NCBI RefSeq assembly: GCF_033118175.1
Contig: NW_026870889.1
Span: forward strand, 2,356,001-2,420,000
DNA from: Dama dama
Lineage: Eukaryota; Chordata; Mammalia; Artiodactyla; Cervidae
Direction: 5' to 3'
Length of the DNA stretch: 64,000 nt
Shown here: positions 10,756 through 22,820 of the stretch, piece by piece
How positions within the stretch are numbered: position 1 is the stretch's first letter
Layout: each line of letters begins with the position of its first letter
Notes under the pieces: generated by a model
Databases searched by the model: none
What the model was told of the DNA's origin: nothing
What the model saw: the letters and a program-made list of their open reading frames with translations, nothing else
Position numbers and translations under genes: made by a program

Positions 10756-13700
10756 TTGGGCATCCAGCCCCTTACTGGTCCCTTCCCTCTGAAGAGGCCC
10801 TCTGAGCTCCAGCACCTTGCAGTGTGGAGACAGCCCCTGCCAGCAACCTCCTCTCCAAGGAGGCCTCAACCGAGGCCTAGGCCCAGGGGAAAGGCACCAG
10901 CGGGGATGAGCCTGGGGAGGCGCCCGGGCATGTCTGGGCCCATTCCCCGCAGCCTACCCCTTGGTGGGGCTGTAACCCCGGAGGCAGGAAGGTCTGGGCA
11001 AGGCTGGCCAGGGGCAGGGGCCCTGCTGGGTCCTGCCCCTGGCCTGTGGGGCCTCTGAGCACAACCGGACCTCTCCCACTGGAAGACCTCCCCGGCTGCC
11101 TCCAAAGGCCGGTTTGCAAGCACTCCCGCCCACTGTTCCCACCAAGCGTGCACAATTCTCCCAAGCCCGGGAGAAAAGCGCTTCGGGGTGGTGCTCTCTC
11201 CGGGCCCTTGCCCCTGAACCTGGGGGCCAGGCAGTTGGTCCACACTCGGAGACCAAGTCAGAACCACATGCACACGTCTGTTCCTGACCCCTGCACCGGC
11301 AGAGAGCTCGGGGGAGCCAGAGTCTGTCAGGCAGCTGCTGGGCTGGCCGCCTGTGTGGGAAGGGGCAGAGCCGACCTAGGGGCAAGTTGGGCCTCTTCCT
11401 CTCCCTGCTGCCCTGAGGCTGCTGGGCCAAAGAGGTCTTGGGCATCCAGCCCCTTGCTGGTCCCTTCCCTCTGATGAGGCCCTCTGAGCTCCAGCACCTT
11501 GCAGTGTGGAGACAGCCCCTGCCAGCAACCTCCTCTCCAAGGAGGCCTCAACCGAGGCCTAGGCCTAGGGGAAAGGCACCAGCGGGGATGAGCCTGGGGA
11601 GGCGCCCGGCCACGTCTGGACCCAGTCCCCGCAGCCTGCCCCTTGGTGGGGCAGTACCCCCGGAAGCCAGGAAGGTCTCGGCAAGGCTGCCAGGGGCAGG
11701 GACACTGCTGGGTCCTTCCCCTGGCCTGTTGGGCGTCTGAGCACAACCGGCACTCTCCCGCTGGAAGACCTCCCCGTCTGCCTCCAAAAGACGGTTTGCA
11801 AGCACTCCCACCCGCTGTTCCCCCAGGCACGCACAATGCTCCCAAGCCCGGGAGAAAAGCGCTTCGGGGTGGTGCTCTCTCCGGGCCCTTGCCCCTGAGC
11901 CTGGGGCCAGGCAGGGGGAACACACTCCCAGGCCAATGGAGAACGACATGCACACGTCTGTTCCTGCCCCCTACACCGGCAGAGAGCTCGGGGGAGCCAG
12001 AGACTGCCAGGCTGCGGCTGGGCTGGCTGCCTGTGTGGGACGGGGCAGAGCCGACCTAGGGGCAAGTTGGGCCTCTTGCTCTCCCTGCTGCCCTGAGGCT
12101 GCTGGGCCAAAGAGGTCTTGGGCATCCAGCCCCTTGCTGGTCCCTTCCCTCTGACGAGGCCCTCTGAGCTCCAGCACCTTGCAGTGTGGAGACAGCCCCT
12201 GCCAGCAACCTCCTCTCCAAGGAGGCCTCAACCGAGGCCTAGGCCCAGGGGAAAGGCACCAGAGGGGATGAGCCAGGGGAGGCGCCCGAGCATGTCTGGA
12301 CCCAGTTCCCGCAGCCTGCCCCTTGGTGGGGCAGTACCCCCGGAGGCCAGGAAGGGCTGGGCAAGGCTGGCCAGGGGCAGGGGCCCTGCTGGGTCCTGCC
12401 CCTGGCCTGTGGGGCCTCTGAGCACAAACGGCCCTCTCCCACTGATAGACCTCCCCTGCTGCCTCCAAAGGCCGGTTTGCAAGCGTACCCGCCCACTGTT
12501 CCCAGCAGGCGTGCACAATGCTCCTAAGCCCGGGAGAAAAGCGCTTCAGGGTGGTGCTCTCTCTGGGCCCTTGCCCCTGAGCCTGGGGGCAAGGCAGGGT
12601 GTCCACACTCCCAGGCCAAGGCATAACCACATGCACACGTCTGATCTGCCCCCTGCACCGGCAGAGAGCTCGGGGGAGCCAGAGTCTGTCAGTCAGCTGC
12701 TGGGCTGGCCGCCTGTGTGGGAAGTGGCAGAGCCGACCTATGGGCAAGTTGGGCCTCTTGCCCTCCCTGCTGCCCTGAGGCTGCTGGGCCAAAGAGGTCT
12801 TGGGCATCCAACCCCTTGCTGGTCCCTTCCCTCTGACGAGGCCCTCTGAGCTCCAGCACCTTGCAGTGTGGAGACAGCCCCTGCCAGCAACCTCCTCTCC
12901 AAGGAGGCCTCAACCGAGGCCTAGGCCCAGGGGAAAGGCACCAGCGGGGATGAGCCTGGGGAGGCGCCCGGGCATGTCTGGACCCAGTCCCCGCAGCCTG
13001 CCCCTTGGTGGGGCAGTACCCCCGGAGGCGAGGAAGGTCTGGGAAAGGCTGGCCAGGAGCAGGGGACCTGCTGGGTCCTGCCCCTGGCCTGTGGGGCCTC
13101 TGAGCACAACCGGCCCTCTCCCACTGGAAGACGTCCCCGGCTGCCTCCAAAGGCCGGTTTGCAAGCACTCCCGCCCACTGTTCCAACCAATGGCGCACAA
13201 CGCTCCCAAGCCCGGGAGAAAATCGCCTCGGGGTGGTGCTCTCTCCGGGCCCTTTCCCCTGAGCCTGGGGGCTAGGCAGGGGGTCCACACTCCCAGGCCA
13301 AGGCAGAACGACATGCACACGTCTGTTCCTGCCCCATGCACCGGCAGAGAGCTCGGGGGAGCCAGAGTCTGTCAGGCAGCTGCTGGGCTGGCCGCCTGTG
13401 TGGGACGGGGCAGAGCCGACCTAGGGGCAAGTTGGGCCTCTTGCTCTCCCTGCTGCCCTGAGGCTGCTGGGCCAAAGAGGTCTTGGGCATCCAGCCCCTT
13501 GCTTGTCCCTTCCCTCTGACGAGGCCCTCTGAGCTCCAGCACCTTGCAGTGTGGAGACAGCCCCTGCCAGCAACCTCCTCTCTAAGGAGGCCTCAACCGA
13601 GGCCTAGGACCAGGGAAAGGCACCAGCGGGGATGAGCCTGGGGAGGCGCCCGGGCATGTCTGGACCCAGTCCCCGCAGCCTGCCCCTTGGTGGGGCAGTA

Positions 13701-16580
13701 CCCCCGGAGGCCAGGAAGGTCTGGGCAAGGCTGGCCAGGGGCAGGGGACCTGCTGGGTCCTGCCCCTGGCCTGTGAGGCCTCTGAGCACAACCGGCCCTC
13801 TCCCACTGGAAGACCTCCACGGCTGCCTCCAAAGTCCTGTTTGCAAACACTCCCGCCCGCTGTTCACGCCAGGCTCGCACAATGCTCCCAAGCCCGGGAG
13901 AAAAGCGCTTCGGGGTGGTGCTCTCTCCGGGCCCTTGCCCCTGAGCCAGGGGGCAAGGCAGGGGGAACACACTCCCAGGCCAAGGCAGAACCACATGCCC
14001 ACGTCTGTTCCTGTCCCCTGCACCGGCAGAGAGCTTGGGGGAGCCAGAGTCTGTCAGGCAGCTGCTGAGTTGGCCGCCTGTGTGGGAAGGGGCAGAGCCG
14101 CCCTAGGGGCAAGTTGGGCCTCTTGCTCTCCCTGCTGCCCTGAGGCTGCTGGGCCAAAGACGTCTTGGGCATCCAGCCCCTTACTGGTCCCTTCCCTCTG
14201 ACGAGGCCCTCTGAGCTCCAGCACCTTGCAGTGTGGAGACAGCCCCTGCCAGCAACCTCCTCTCCAAGGAGTCCTCAACCGAGGCCTATGCCCAGGGGAA
14301 AGGCACCAGCGGGGATGAGCCTGGGTAGGCGCCCGGGCATGTCTGGACCCAGGCCCCGCAGCCTGCCCCTTGGTGGGGCAGTACCCCCGGAGGCCAGGAA
14401 GGTCTGTGCAAGGCTGCCCAGGGGCAGGGGCCCTGCTGCGTCCTGCCCCTGGCCTGTGGGGCCTCTGAGCACAACCGGCCCTCTCCCACTGGAAGACCTC
14501 CCCGGCTGCCTCCAAAGGCCGGTTTGCAAGCGCTCCCGCCCACTGTTCCCAGCAGGCGTGCACAATGCTCCCAAGCCCGGGAGACAAGCGCTTCACGGTG
14601 GTGCTCTCTCCGGGCCCTTGCCCCTGAGCCTGGGGCAAGGCAGGGTGTCCACACTCCCAGGACAAGGCAGAACCACATGAACACGTCTGATCTGCCCCCT
14701 GCACCGGCAGAGAGCTTGGGGGAGCCAGAGTCTGTCAGGCAGCTGCTGGGCTGGCCGCCTGTGTGGGAAGGGGCAGAGCCGACCTAGGGGCAAGTTGGGC
14801 CTCTTGCTCTCCCTGCTGCACTGAGGCTGCTGGGTCAGAGAGGTCTTGGGCATCCAGCCCTTTGCTGGTCCTTTCCCTCTGACGAGGCCCTCTGAGCTCC
14901 AGCACCTTGCAGTGTGCAGACAGCCCCTGCCGGCAACCTCCTCTCCAAGGAGGCCTCAACCGAGGCCTAGGCCCAGGGGAAAGGCACCAGCGGGGATGAG
15001 CCTGGGGAGGCGCCCGGGCATGTCTGGACCCAGGCCCCGCAGCCTGCCCCTTGGTGGGGTAGTACCCCCGGAGGCCAGGAAGGTCTGGGCAAGGCTGCCA
15101 GAGGCAGGGACACTGCTGGGTCCTGCCCCTGGCCTGTGGGGCCTCTGAGAACAACTGGCACTCTCCCGCTGGAAGACCTCCCCGGCTGCCTCCAAAGGCT
15201 GGTTTGCAAGCACTCAATCCCGCTGTTCACGCCAGCTGCTCACAATGCTCCCAAGCCCGGGAGAAAAGCATTTTGGGGTGGTGCTCACTCCGGGCTTTGG
15301 AAGACCTCCCCGGCTGCCTCCAAGGCCGGTTTGCAAGCACTTCTGCCTGCTGTTCCCGCCACCCGCGCACAATGCTCCCAAGCCCGGGAGAAAAGCGTTT
15401 CGGGGTGGTATTCTCTCTGGACCCAAGAAAGACCTCCCGGGCTGCCCCCAAATGCCGGTTTGCAAGCACTCCCACTCACTGTTCCCGCCATCCGTGCAAA
15501 TGCTCCAAGCCCAGGAGAAAAGCCCTTCAGGGTGGTGCTCTCTCCCGGCCCTTGGAAGACCTCCCCGGCTGCCTCCAAAGGCTGGATTTCAAGTACTCCC
15601 TCCCGCTGTCCCGCCAGCCGCACACAATGCTCCCAATCACGGGAGAAAAGCGCTTCGGGGTGGTGCTCTCTACGGGCCCTTGGAAGACCTCCCCGTTTGT
15701 CTCCAAAGGCCGGTTTGCAAGCACTCATGCCCGCTGTTCCCGCCAGCCGCGCACAATGCTCCCAAGCCTAGGAGAAAAGCGCTTCGGGGTGGTGCTCTCT
15801 CCCGGCCCTTGGAAGACCTCCCCGGCTGCCTCCAAAGGCCAGTTTGCAAGCACTCAATCCCGCTGTTCCCGCCAGCCGCGCACAATGCTCCCAAGCCCGG
15901 GAGAAAAGCGCTTCGGGGTGGTGCTCTCTACAGGCCCTTGGAAGACCTCCCCGGCTGCCTCCAAAGGCTGGTTTTCAAGAACTCCCTCCCGCTGACCCGC
16001 CAGCCGCACACAATGCTCCCAAGCCCGGGAGAAAAGCATTTTGAGGTGGTCTCTCTCCGGGCCCTTGGAAGACTCCCCGGCTGCCTCTAAAGGCCGGTTT
16101 GCAAGCACTCATGTCCTCTGTTCCCGACAGCCGCGAACAATGCTCCCAATTCCGTGAGAAAAGTGCTTCGGGATGGTGCTCTCTCCGGGCCCTTGGAAGA
16201 CCTCCCAAGCTGCCTCCAAAGGCCGGTTTGCAAGCACTCCCGCCCGCTGTTCCCGCCAGCCTCGCACAATGCTCCCAAGCCCGGGAGAAAAGCGCTTCGG
16301 GGTGGTGTTCTCTCCGTGCCAATGGAGGACCTCCCTGGCTGCCCCCAAAGGCCGGTTTGCAAGCACTCCCACTCGCTGTTCCCGCCAGCCACGCACAATC
16401 CTCCAAAACCCCGGAGAAAAGCGCTTCGGGGTGGTGTTCTCTCCGTGCCCATGGAAGACCTCCCGGGGTGCCCCCAAAGGCCGGTTTGGAAGCACTCCCA
16501 CTCGCTGTTCCCGCCATCCGCGCACAATGCTCCCAAGCCCGGGAGAAAAGCATTTTGGGGTGGTGCTCACACCGGGCCCT

Positions 16581-17352
16581 GGAAGACCTCCCCGGCTGCC
16601 TCCAAAGGACGGTTTTCAAGCACTCCTGCCTGCTGTTCCCGCCACCCGCGCACAATGCTCCCAAGCCTGGGAGAAAAGCGCTTCGGGGTGGTGCTCTCTA
16701 CAGGCCCTTGGAAGACCTCCCCGGCTGCCTCCAAAGGCCGGTTTGCAAGGACTCCTTCCTGCTGTTCCCGCCATCCGCGCACAATGCTCCCAAGCCCGGG
16801 AGAAAAGCATTTTGGGGTGGTGCTCACACCGGGCCCTGGAAGACCTCCCCGGCTGCCTCCAAAGGACGGTTTTCAAGCACTCCTGCCTGCTGTTCCCGCC
16901 ACCCGCGCAAAATGCTCCCAAGCCCGGGAGAAAAGCGCTTCGGGGTGGTGCTCTCTACAGGCCCTTGGAAGACCTCCCCGGCTGCCTCCAAAGGCCGGTT
17001 TGCAAGGACTCCTTCCTGCTGTTCCCGCCAGCCACGCACAATGCTCCCAAGCCCGGGAGAAAAGCATTTTGGGGTGGTGCTCACACCGGGCCCTGGAAGA
17101 CCTCCCCGGCTGCCTCCAAAGAACGGCTTTCAAGCACTCCTGCCTGCTGTTCCCGCCACCCGCGCAGAATGCTCCCAAGCGCGGGAGAAAAGCGCTTCGG
17201 GGTGGTGCTCTCTACAGGCCCTTGGAAGACCTCCCCGGCTGCCTCCAAAGGCCGGTTTGCAAGGACTCCTTCCTGCTGTTCCCGCCAGCCACGCACAATG
17301 CTCCCAAGCCCGGGAGAAAAGCATTTTGGGGTGGTGCTCACTCCGGGCCCTT
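16581..17352. repeat. 257-bp dimer run in block 1 (three copies)
   Basis: Subunits alternate between two types. One has a TTTTCAAGCACTCCTGCC body and ends with GCGCTTCGGGG and CTCTACAGGCCCTTGG. The other has a TTTGCAAGGACTCC body and ends with GCATTTTGGGG and CTCACACCGGGCCCTGG. Pairs start at 16581, 16838 and 17095, giving a dimer period of 257 bp (129+128); the last pair is one base longer. Copies differ by only a few bases. This is a second-order repeat inside the expansion block. Confidence 0.9.
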
Positions 17353-17996
17353 GGAAGACCTCCCCGGCTGCCTCCAAAGGCCAGTTTGCAAGCACTCCTG
17401 CCTGCTGTTCCCGCCACCTGCGCACAATGCTCCCAAGCCCGGGAGAAAAGCGCTTCGGGGTGGTGCTCTCTACAGGCCCTTGGAAGACCTCCCCGGCTGC
17501 CTACAAAGGCCGGTTTGCAAGGACTCCTTCCTGCTGTTCCCGCCAGCCACGCACAATGCTCCCAAGCCCGGGAGAGAAGCATTTTGGGGTGGTGCTCTCT
17601 ACAGGCCCTTGGAAGACCTCCCCGGCTGCCTCCAGTGGCCAGTTTGCAAGCACTCATGCCCGCTGTTCCCACCAGCCGCGCACAATGCTCCCAAGCCCGG
17701 GAGAAAAGCTTTTTGGGGTGGTGCTCACACCGGGCCCTGGAAGACCTCCCCGGCTGCATGCAAAGGCCGGTTTTCAAGCACTCCTGCCTGCTGTTCCTGC
17801 CACCCGCGCACAATACTCCCAAGCCCGGGAGAAAAGCGCTTCGGGGTGGTGCTCTCTACAGGCCCTTGGAAGACCTCCCCCGCTGCCTCCAAAGGCCGGT
17901 TTGCAAGGACTCCTTCCTGCTGTTCCCGCCAGCCACGCACAATGCTCCCAAGCCCGGGAGAAAAGTGCTTCGGGGTGGTGATCTCTCCGGGCCCTT

Positions 17997-18512
17997 GGAA
18001 GTCGTCCCCGGCTGCCTCCAAAGGCCGGTTTGCAAGCACTCATGCCCGTTGTTCCCACCAGCCGCGCACAATGCTCCCAAGCCCGGGAGAAAAGCATTTT
18101 GGGGTGGTGCTCACTCCGGGCCCTTGGAAGACCTCCCCGGCTGCCTCCAAAGGCCAGTTTGCAAGCAGTCCTGCCTGCTGTTCCCGCCAGCCGCGCACAA
18201 TGCTCCCAAGCCCGGGAGAAAAGCGCTTCGGGGTGGTGCTCTCTCCGGGCCCTTGGAAGACGTCCCCGGCTGCCTCCAAAGGCCGGTTTGCAAGCACTCA
18301 TGCCCGTTGTTCCCACCAGCCGCGCACAATGCTCCCAAGCCCGGGAGAAAAGCATTTTGGGGTGGTGCTCACTCCGGGCCCTTGGAAGACCTCCCCGGCT
18401 GCCTCCAAAGGCCAGTTTGCAAGCAGTCCTGCCTGCTGTTCCCGCCAGCCGCGCACAATGTTCCCAAGCCCGGGAGAAAAGCGCTTCGGGGTGGTGCTCT
18501 CTCCAGGCACTT
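17997..18512. repeat. 258-bp dimer duplication in block 1
   Basis: The subunit pair at 17997 and 18126 is repeated at 18255 and 18384. The first member of each pair has a CACTCATGCCCGTTGTTCCC body. The second has AAGCAGTCCTGCC. The copies are nearly identical over 258 bp and occur as a tandem pair only in this block. A single counterpart of the second member exists in block 2 at 32814. Confidence 0.88.
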
Positions 18513-20649
18513 TCAAGAACTCCCCGGCTGCCTCCAAAGGCCGGTTTGTAAGTACTCATTCCCGCTGCTTCCGCCAGCCACGCACAATGCTCCCAAGCCC
18601 GGGAGAAAAGCATTTTGGGGTGGTGCTCTCTCCGGGCCCTTGGAAGACCTCCCGGGCTGCCTCCAAAGGCCAGTTTGCAAGCATTCATGTCCGTTGTTCC
18701 CGACAGCCGCGCACAATGCTCCCAAGCCCGAGAGAAAAGCATTTTGGGGTGGTGATCAGTCCGGCCCTTGGAAGACCTCCCCGGCTGCCTCCAAAGGACA
18801 GTTTGTAAGCACTCATGCCCGCTGTTCCCGCCAGCCGCGCACAATGCTCCCAAGACCGTGAGAAAAGCGCTTCGGGGTGGTGTTCTCTCAGGGACCATGG
18901 AGGACCTCCCCGGCTGCCCCCAAAGGCCGGTTTGCAAGCATTCCCACTCGCTGTTCCCGCCAGGCACACACAATGTTCCAAAACCCCGGAGAAAAGCGCT
19001 TCGGGGTGGTGGTCTCTCCGGGCCCCTGCCCCTGAGCCTGGGGGCAAGGCAGGGGATCCACAGTCCCAGGCCAAGGCAGAACCACATGCACACGTCTATT
19101 CCTGCCCCCTCCACCGGCAGAGAGCTGGGGGGAGCCAGAGTCTGTCAGGCAGCTGCTGGGCTGGCCGCCTGTGTGGGAAGGGGCAGAGCCGACCTAGGGG
19201 CAAGTTGGGCCTCTTGCTCTCCCTGCTGCCCTGAGGCTGCTGGGCCAAAGAGGTCTTGGGCATCCAGCCCCTTGCTGGTCCCTTCCCTCTGACGAGGCCC
19301 TCTGAGCTCCAGCACCTTGCAGTGTGGAGACAGCCCCTGCCAGCAACCTCCTCTCCAAGGAGGCCTCAACCGAGGCCTAGGCCCAGGGGAAAGGCACCAG
19401 CGGAGATGAGCCAGTGGAGGCGCACGGGCATGTCTGGACCCAGTCCCCGCAGCCTGCCCCTTGGTGGGGCAGTACCCCCGGAGGCCAGGAAGGTCTGGGC
19501 AAGGCTGCGAGGGGCAGGGGCCCTGCTGGGTCGTGCCCCTGGCCTGTGGGGCGTCTGAGCACAACCGGCACTCTCCCGCTGGAAGACCTCCCCGTCTGCC
19601 TCCAAAGGCCGGTTTGCAAGCACTCCCGCCTGCTGTTCCCGCCAGGCACGCACAATGCTCCCAAGCCCGGGAGAAAAGCGCTTCGGGGTGGTGCTCTCTC
19701 CGGGCCCTTGCCCCTGAGCCTGGGGGCCAGGCAGTTGGAACACACTCCCAGGCCAATGCAGAACGACATGCACACGTCTGTTCCTGCCCCCTACACCGAC
19801 AGAGAGCTCGGGGGAGCCAGAGACTGCCAGGCTGCTGCTGGGCTGGCTGCCTGTGTGGGACGGGGCAGAGCCGACCTAGGGGCAAGTTGGGCCTCTTGCT
19901 CTCCCTGCTGCCCTGAGGCTGCTGTGTCAAAGAGGTCTTGGGCATCCAGCCCTTTGCTGGTCCCTTCCCTCACACGAGGCCCTCTGAGCTCCAGCACCTT
20001 GCAGTGTGGAGACAGCCCCTGCCAGCAACCCCCTCTCCAAAGAGGCCTCAACCGAGGCCTAGGCCCAGGGGAAAAGCACCAGCGGGGATGAGCCTGGGGA
20101 GGCGCCCGGGCATGTCTGGACCCAGTCCCCGCAGCCTGCCCTTTGGTGGGGCAGTACCCCCGGAGGCCAGGAAGGTCTGTGCAAGGCTGCCAGGGGCAGG
20201 GACAGTGCTGGGTCCTGCCCCTGGCCTGTTGGACGTCTGAGCACAACCGGCACTCTCGCGCTGGAAGACCTCCCCGTCTGCCTCCAAAGGCCGGTTTGCA
20301 AGCACTCCCGCCCGCTGTTCCCGCCAGGCACGCACAATGCTCCCAAGCCCGGGAGAAAAGCGCTTCGGGGTGGTGCTCTCTCCGGGCCCTTGCCCCTAAG
20401 CCTGCGGGCCAGGCAGGGGGAACACACTCCCAGGCCAAGACAGAACGACATGAACACGTCTGTTCCTGCCCCCTACACCGGCAGAGAGCTCGGGGGAGCC
20501 AGAGTCTCTCAGGCAGGTGCTGGGCTGGCCGCCTGTGTGGGAAGGGGCAGAGCCGACCTAGGGGCAAGTTGGGCCTCTTGCTCTCCCTGCTGCCCTGAGG
20601 CTGCTGGGCCAAAGACGTCTTGGGCATCCAGCCCTTTGCTGGTCCCTTC

Positions 20650-22820
20650 CCTCTGACGAGGCCCTCTGAGCTCCAGCACCTTGCAGTGTGGAGACAGCAC
20701 CTGCCAGCAATCTCCTCTCCAAGGAGGCCTCAACCGAGGCCTAGGCCCAGGGGAAAAGCACCAGCGGGGATGAGCCTGGGGAGGCGCCCGTGCATGTCTG
20801 GACCCAGTCCCCGCAGCCTGCCCCTTGGTGGGGCAGTACCCCTGGAGGCCAGGAAGGTCTGGGCAAGTCTGACCAGGGGCAGGGGACCTGCTGGGTCCTG
20901 CCCCTGGCCTGTGGGGCCTCTGAGCACAACCGGCCCTCTCCCACTGGAAGACCTCCCCGGCTGCCTCCAAAGGCCGTTTTGCACGCACTCCCGCCCACTG
21001 TTCCCACCAAGTGCGCACAATGCTCCCAAGCCCGGGAGAAAAGCGCTTCGGGGTGGTGCTCTCTCCGGGTCCTTGCCCCTGAGCCTGGGGGCCAGGCAGG
21101 GGGAACACACTCCCAGGCCAAGGCAGAACCACATGCACACGTCTGTTCCTGACCCCTGCACCGGCAGAGAGCTCGGGGGAGCCAGAGTCTGTCAGGCAGC
21201 TGCTGAGCTGGCCGCCTGTGTGGGAAGGGGCAGAGCCGACCTAGGGGCAAGTTGGGCCTCTTGCTCTCCCTGCTGCCCTGAGGCTGCTGGGCCAAAGAGG
21301 TCTTGGGCATCCAGCCCTTTGCTTGTCCCTTCCCTCTGACGAGGCCCTCTGAGCTCCAGCACCTTGCAGTGTGGAGACAGCCCCTGCCAGCAACCTCCTC
21401 TCCAAGGAGGCCTCAACCGAGACCTAGGACCAGGGGAAAGGCACCAGCGGGGATGAGCCTGGGGAGGCGCCCGGGCATGTCTGGACCCAGTCCCCGCAGC
21501 CTGCCCCTTGGTGGGGCAGTACCCCCGGAGGCCAGGAAGGTCTGGGAAAGGCTGGCCAGGGGCAGGGGACCTACTGGGTCCGGCCCCTGGCCTGTGGGGC
21601 CTCTGAGCACAACCGGCCCTCTCCCACTGGAAGACCTCCCCGGCTGCCTCCAAAGTCTTGTTTGCCAACACTCCCACCCGCTGTTCACGCCAGACTTGCA
21701 CAATGCTCCCAAGCCCGGGAGAAAAGCGCTTCGGGGTGGTGCTCTCTCCGGGCCCTTGCCCCTGAGCCTGGGGGCAAGGCATGGGGAACACACTCCCAGG
21801 CCAAGGCAGAACCACATGCCCACGTCTGTTCCTGTCCCCTGCACCGGCAGAGAGCTTGGGGGAGCCAGAGTCTGTCAGACAGCTGCTGGGTTGGCCGCCT
21901 GTGTGGGAAGGGGCAGAGCCGCCCTAGGGGCAAGTTGGGCCTCTTGCTCTCCCTGCTGCCCTGAGGCTGCTGGGCCAAAGACGTCTTGGGCATCCAGCCC
22001 CTTACTGGTCCCTTCCCTCTGACGAGGCCCTCTGAGCTCCAGCACCTTGCAGTGTGGAGACAGCCCCTGCCAGCAACCTCCTCTCCAAGGAGGCCTCAAC
22101 CGAGGCCTAGGCCCAGGGGAAAGACACCAGCGGGGATGAGCCAGGGGAGGCGCCCGAGCATGTCTGGACCCAGTCCCCGCAGCCTGCCCCTTGGTGGGGC
22201 AGTACCCCCGGAGGCCAGGAAGGTCTGGGTAAGGCTGGCCAGGGGCAGGGGCCCTGCTGGGTCCTGCCCCTGGCCTGTGGGGCCTCTGAGCACAACCGGC
22301 CCTCTCCCACTGGAAGACCTCCCCGGCTGCCTCCAAAGGCCGGTTTGCAAGCGCTCCCGGCCACTGTTACCAGCAGGCGGGCACAATGCGCCTAAGCCCG
22401 GAAGAAAAGCGCTTCAGGGTGGTGCTCTCTCTGGGCCCTTGCCCCTGAGCCTGGGGGCAAGGCAGGGTGTCCACACTAACAGGCCAAGGCAGAACCACAT
22501 GCAAACGTCTGACCTGCCCCCTGCACCGGCAGAGAGCTCGGGGGAGCCAGAGTCTGTCAGGCAGCTGCTGGGCTGGCCGCCTGTGTGGAAAGGGGCAGAG
22601 CCGACCTAGGGGCAAGTTGGGCCTCTTGCTCTCCCTGCTGCCCTGAGGCTGCTGGGCCATAGAGGTCTTGGGCATCCAGCCCCTTGCTGGTCCCTTCCCT
22701 CTGACGAGGCCCTCTGAGCTCCAGCACCTTGCAGTGTGGAGACAGCCCCTGCCAGCAACCTCCTCTCCAAGGAGGCCTCAACCGAGGCCTAGGCCCAGGG
22801 GAAAGGCACCAGCGGGGATG
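20650..22820. repeat. Higher-order copy 2a (7-monomer period, 4780 bp)
   Basis: This matches 25430-27600 at offset 4780. Shared private variants include GGCAAGTCTGACCAGG, CCGTTTTGCACGC, CACCAAGTGCGC, CCACACTAACAGG and GGCCATAGAGG or its one-base variant. Differences are few, for example CGCCCGTGC near 20786 versus CGACCGTGC. Confidence 0.88.

Larger units (their letters stand above)
1..15170. repeat. Ordinary monomer array, segment A
   Basis: The anchor TTGGGCATCCAG starts at 522, 1205, 1886, 2569, 3252, 3935, 4616, 5298, 5981, 6662, 7345, 8028, 8711, 9392, 10074, 10756, 11438, 12118, 12800, 13483, 14165 and 14846. Spacings are 680-683 bp. The window opens inside a monomer; bases 1-521 match the subtype seen from about 3413 and 5459. 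Two near-identical stretches lie 4776 bp apart (1466-5202 and 6242-9978). From 10756 to about 13500 the monomers are more individual: the one at 10756 has several private changes in its middle, and the one at 11438 is the shortest at 680 bp. The last monomer, at 14846, is entered by expansion block 1 at 15171. Confidence 0.95.
15171..19027. repeat. Expansion block 1: 30 tandem ~129-bp subunits inside one monomer
   Basis: Subunits start (GGAAGACC or variant) at 15171, 15299, 15427, 15554, 15682, 15811, 15940, 16067, 16195, 16324, 16453, 16581, 16710, 16838, 16967, 17095, 17224, 17353, 17482, 17611, 17739, 17868, 17997, 18126, 18255, 18384, 18513, 18642, 18770 and 18899. Lengths are 127-129 bp. 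Each subunit equals the monomer segment from GGAAGACC through GGGCCCTT, joined back to GGAAGACC at a TG dinucleotide shared by both ends. The 128-bp forms mostly lack one T in CCCTTGG. Inner subunits read CCAGCCGCGCAC, whereas the last one reads CCAGGCAC as ordinary monomers do, so the right edge is the original monomer copy. The enlarged monomer runs from anchor 14846 to anchor 19256 (4410 bp). No coding role is assigned despite long open frames. Confidence 0.95.

Noticed and set aside
16099..18861. A giant 920-residue Pro/Cys/Arg-rich repeat protein, with similar ones in blocks 2 and 3
   Set aside because: Other frames over the same bases are equally open, the start codon is TTG, the mix of 128- and 129-bp units shifts phase, and blocks of different length have no conserved frame. 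There is no signal peptide, domain or codon bias to set one frame apart.
15171..19027. A CRISPR array (short repeats with regular spacing)
   Set aside because: The whole unit is repeated with no unique spacers, units are ~129 bp, and no associated genes are present.
15171..19027. A tRNA-like internal promoter (B box) in GGTTTGCAAGC of the subunit
   Set aside because: It matches only about 7 of 11 positions of GGTTCGAATCC and has no A box at a suitable distance or tRNA fold.
14846..19256. A transposable element inserted in the monomer at the expansion block
   Set aside because: The extra sequence is entirely made of the monomer's own segment, with no terminal repeats, target-site duplication, poly-A or foreign sequence.
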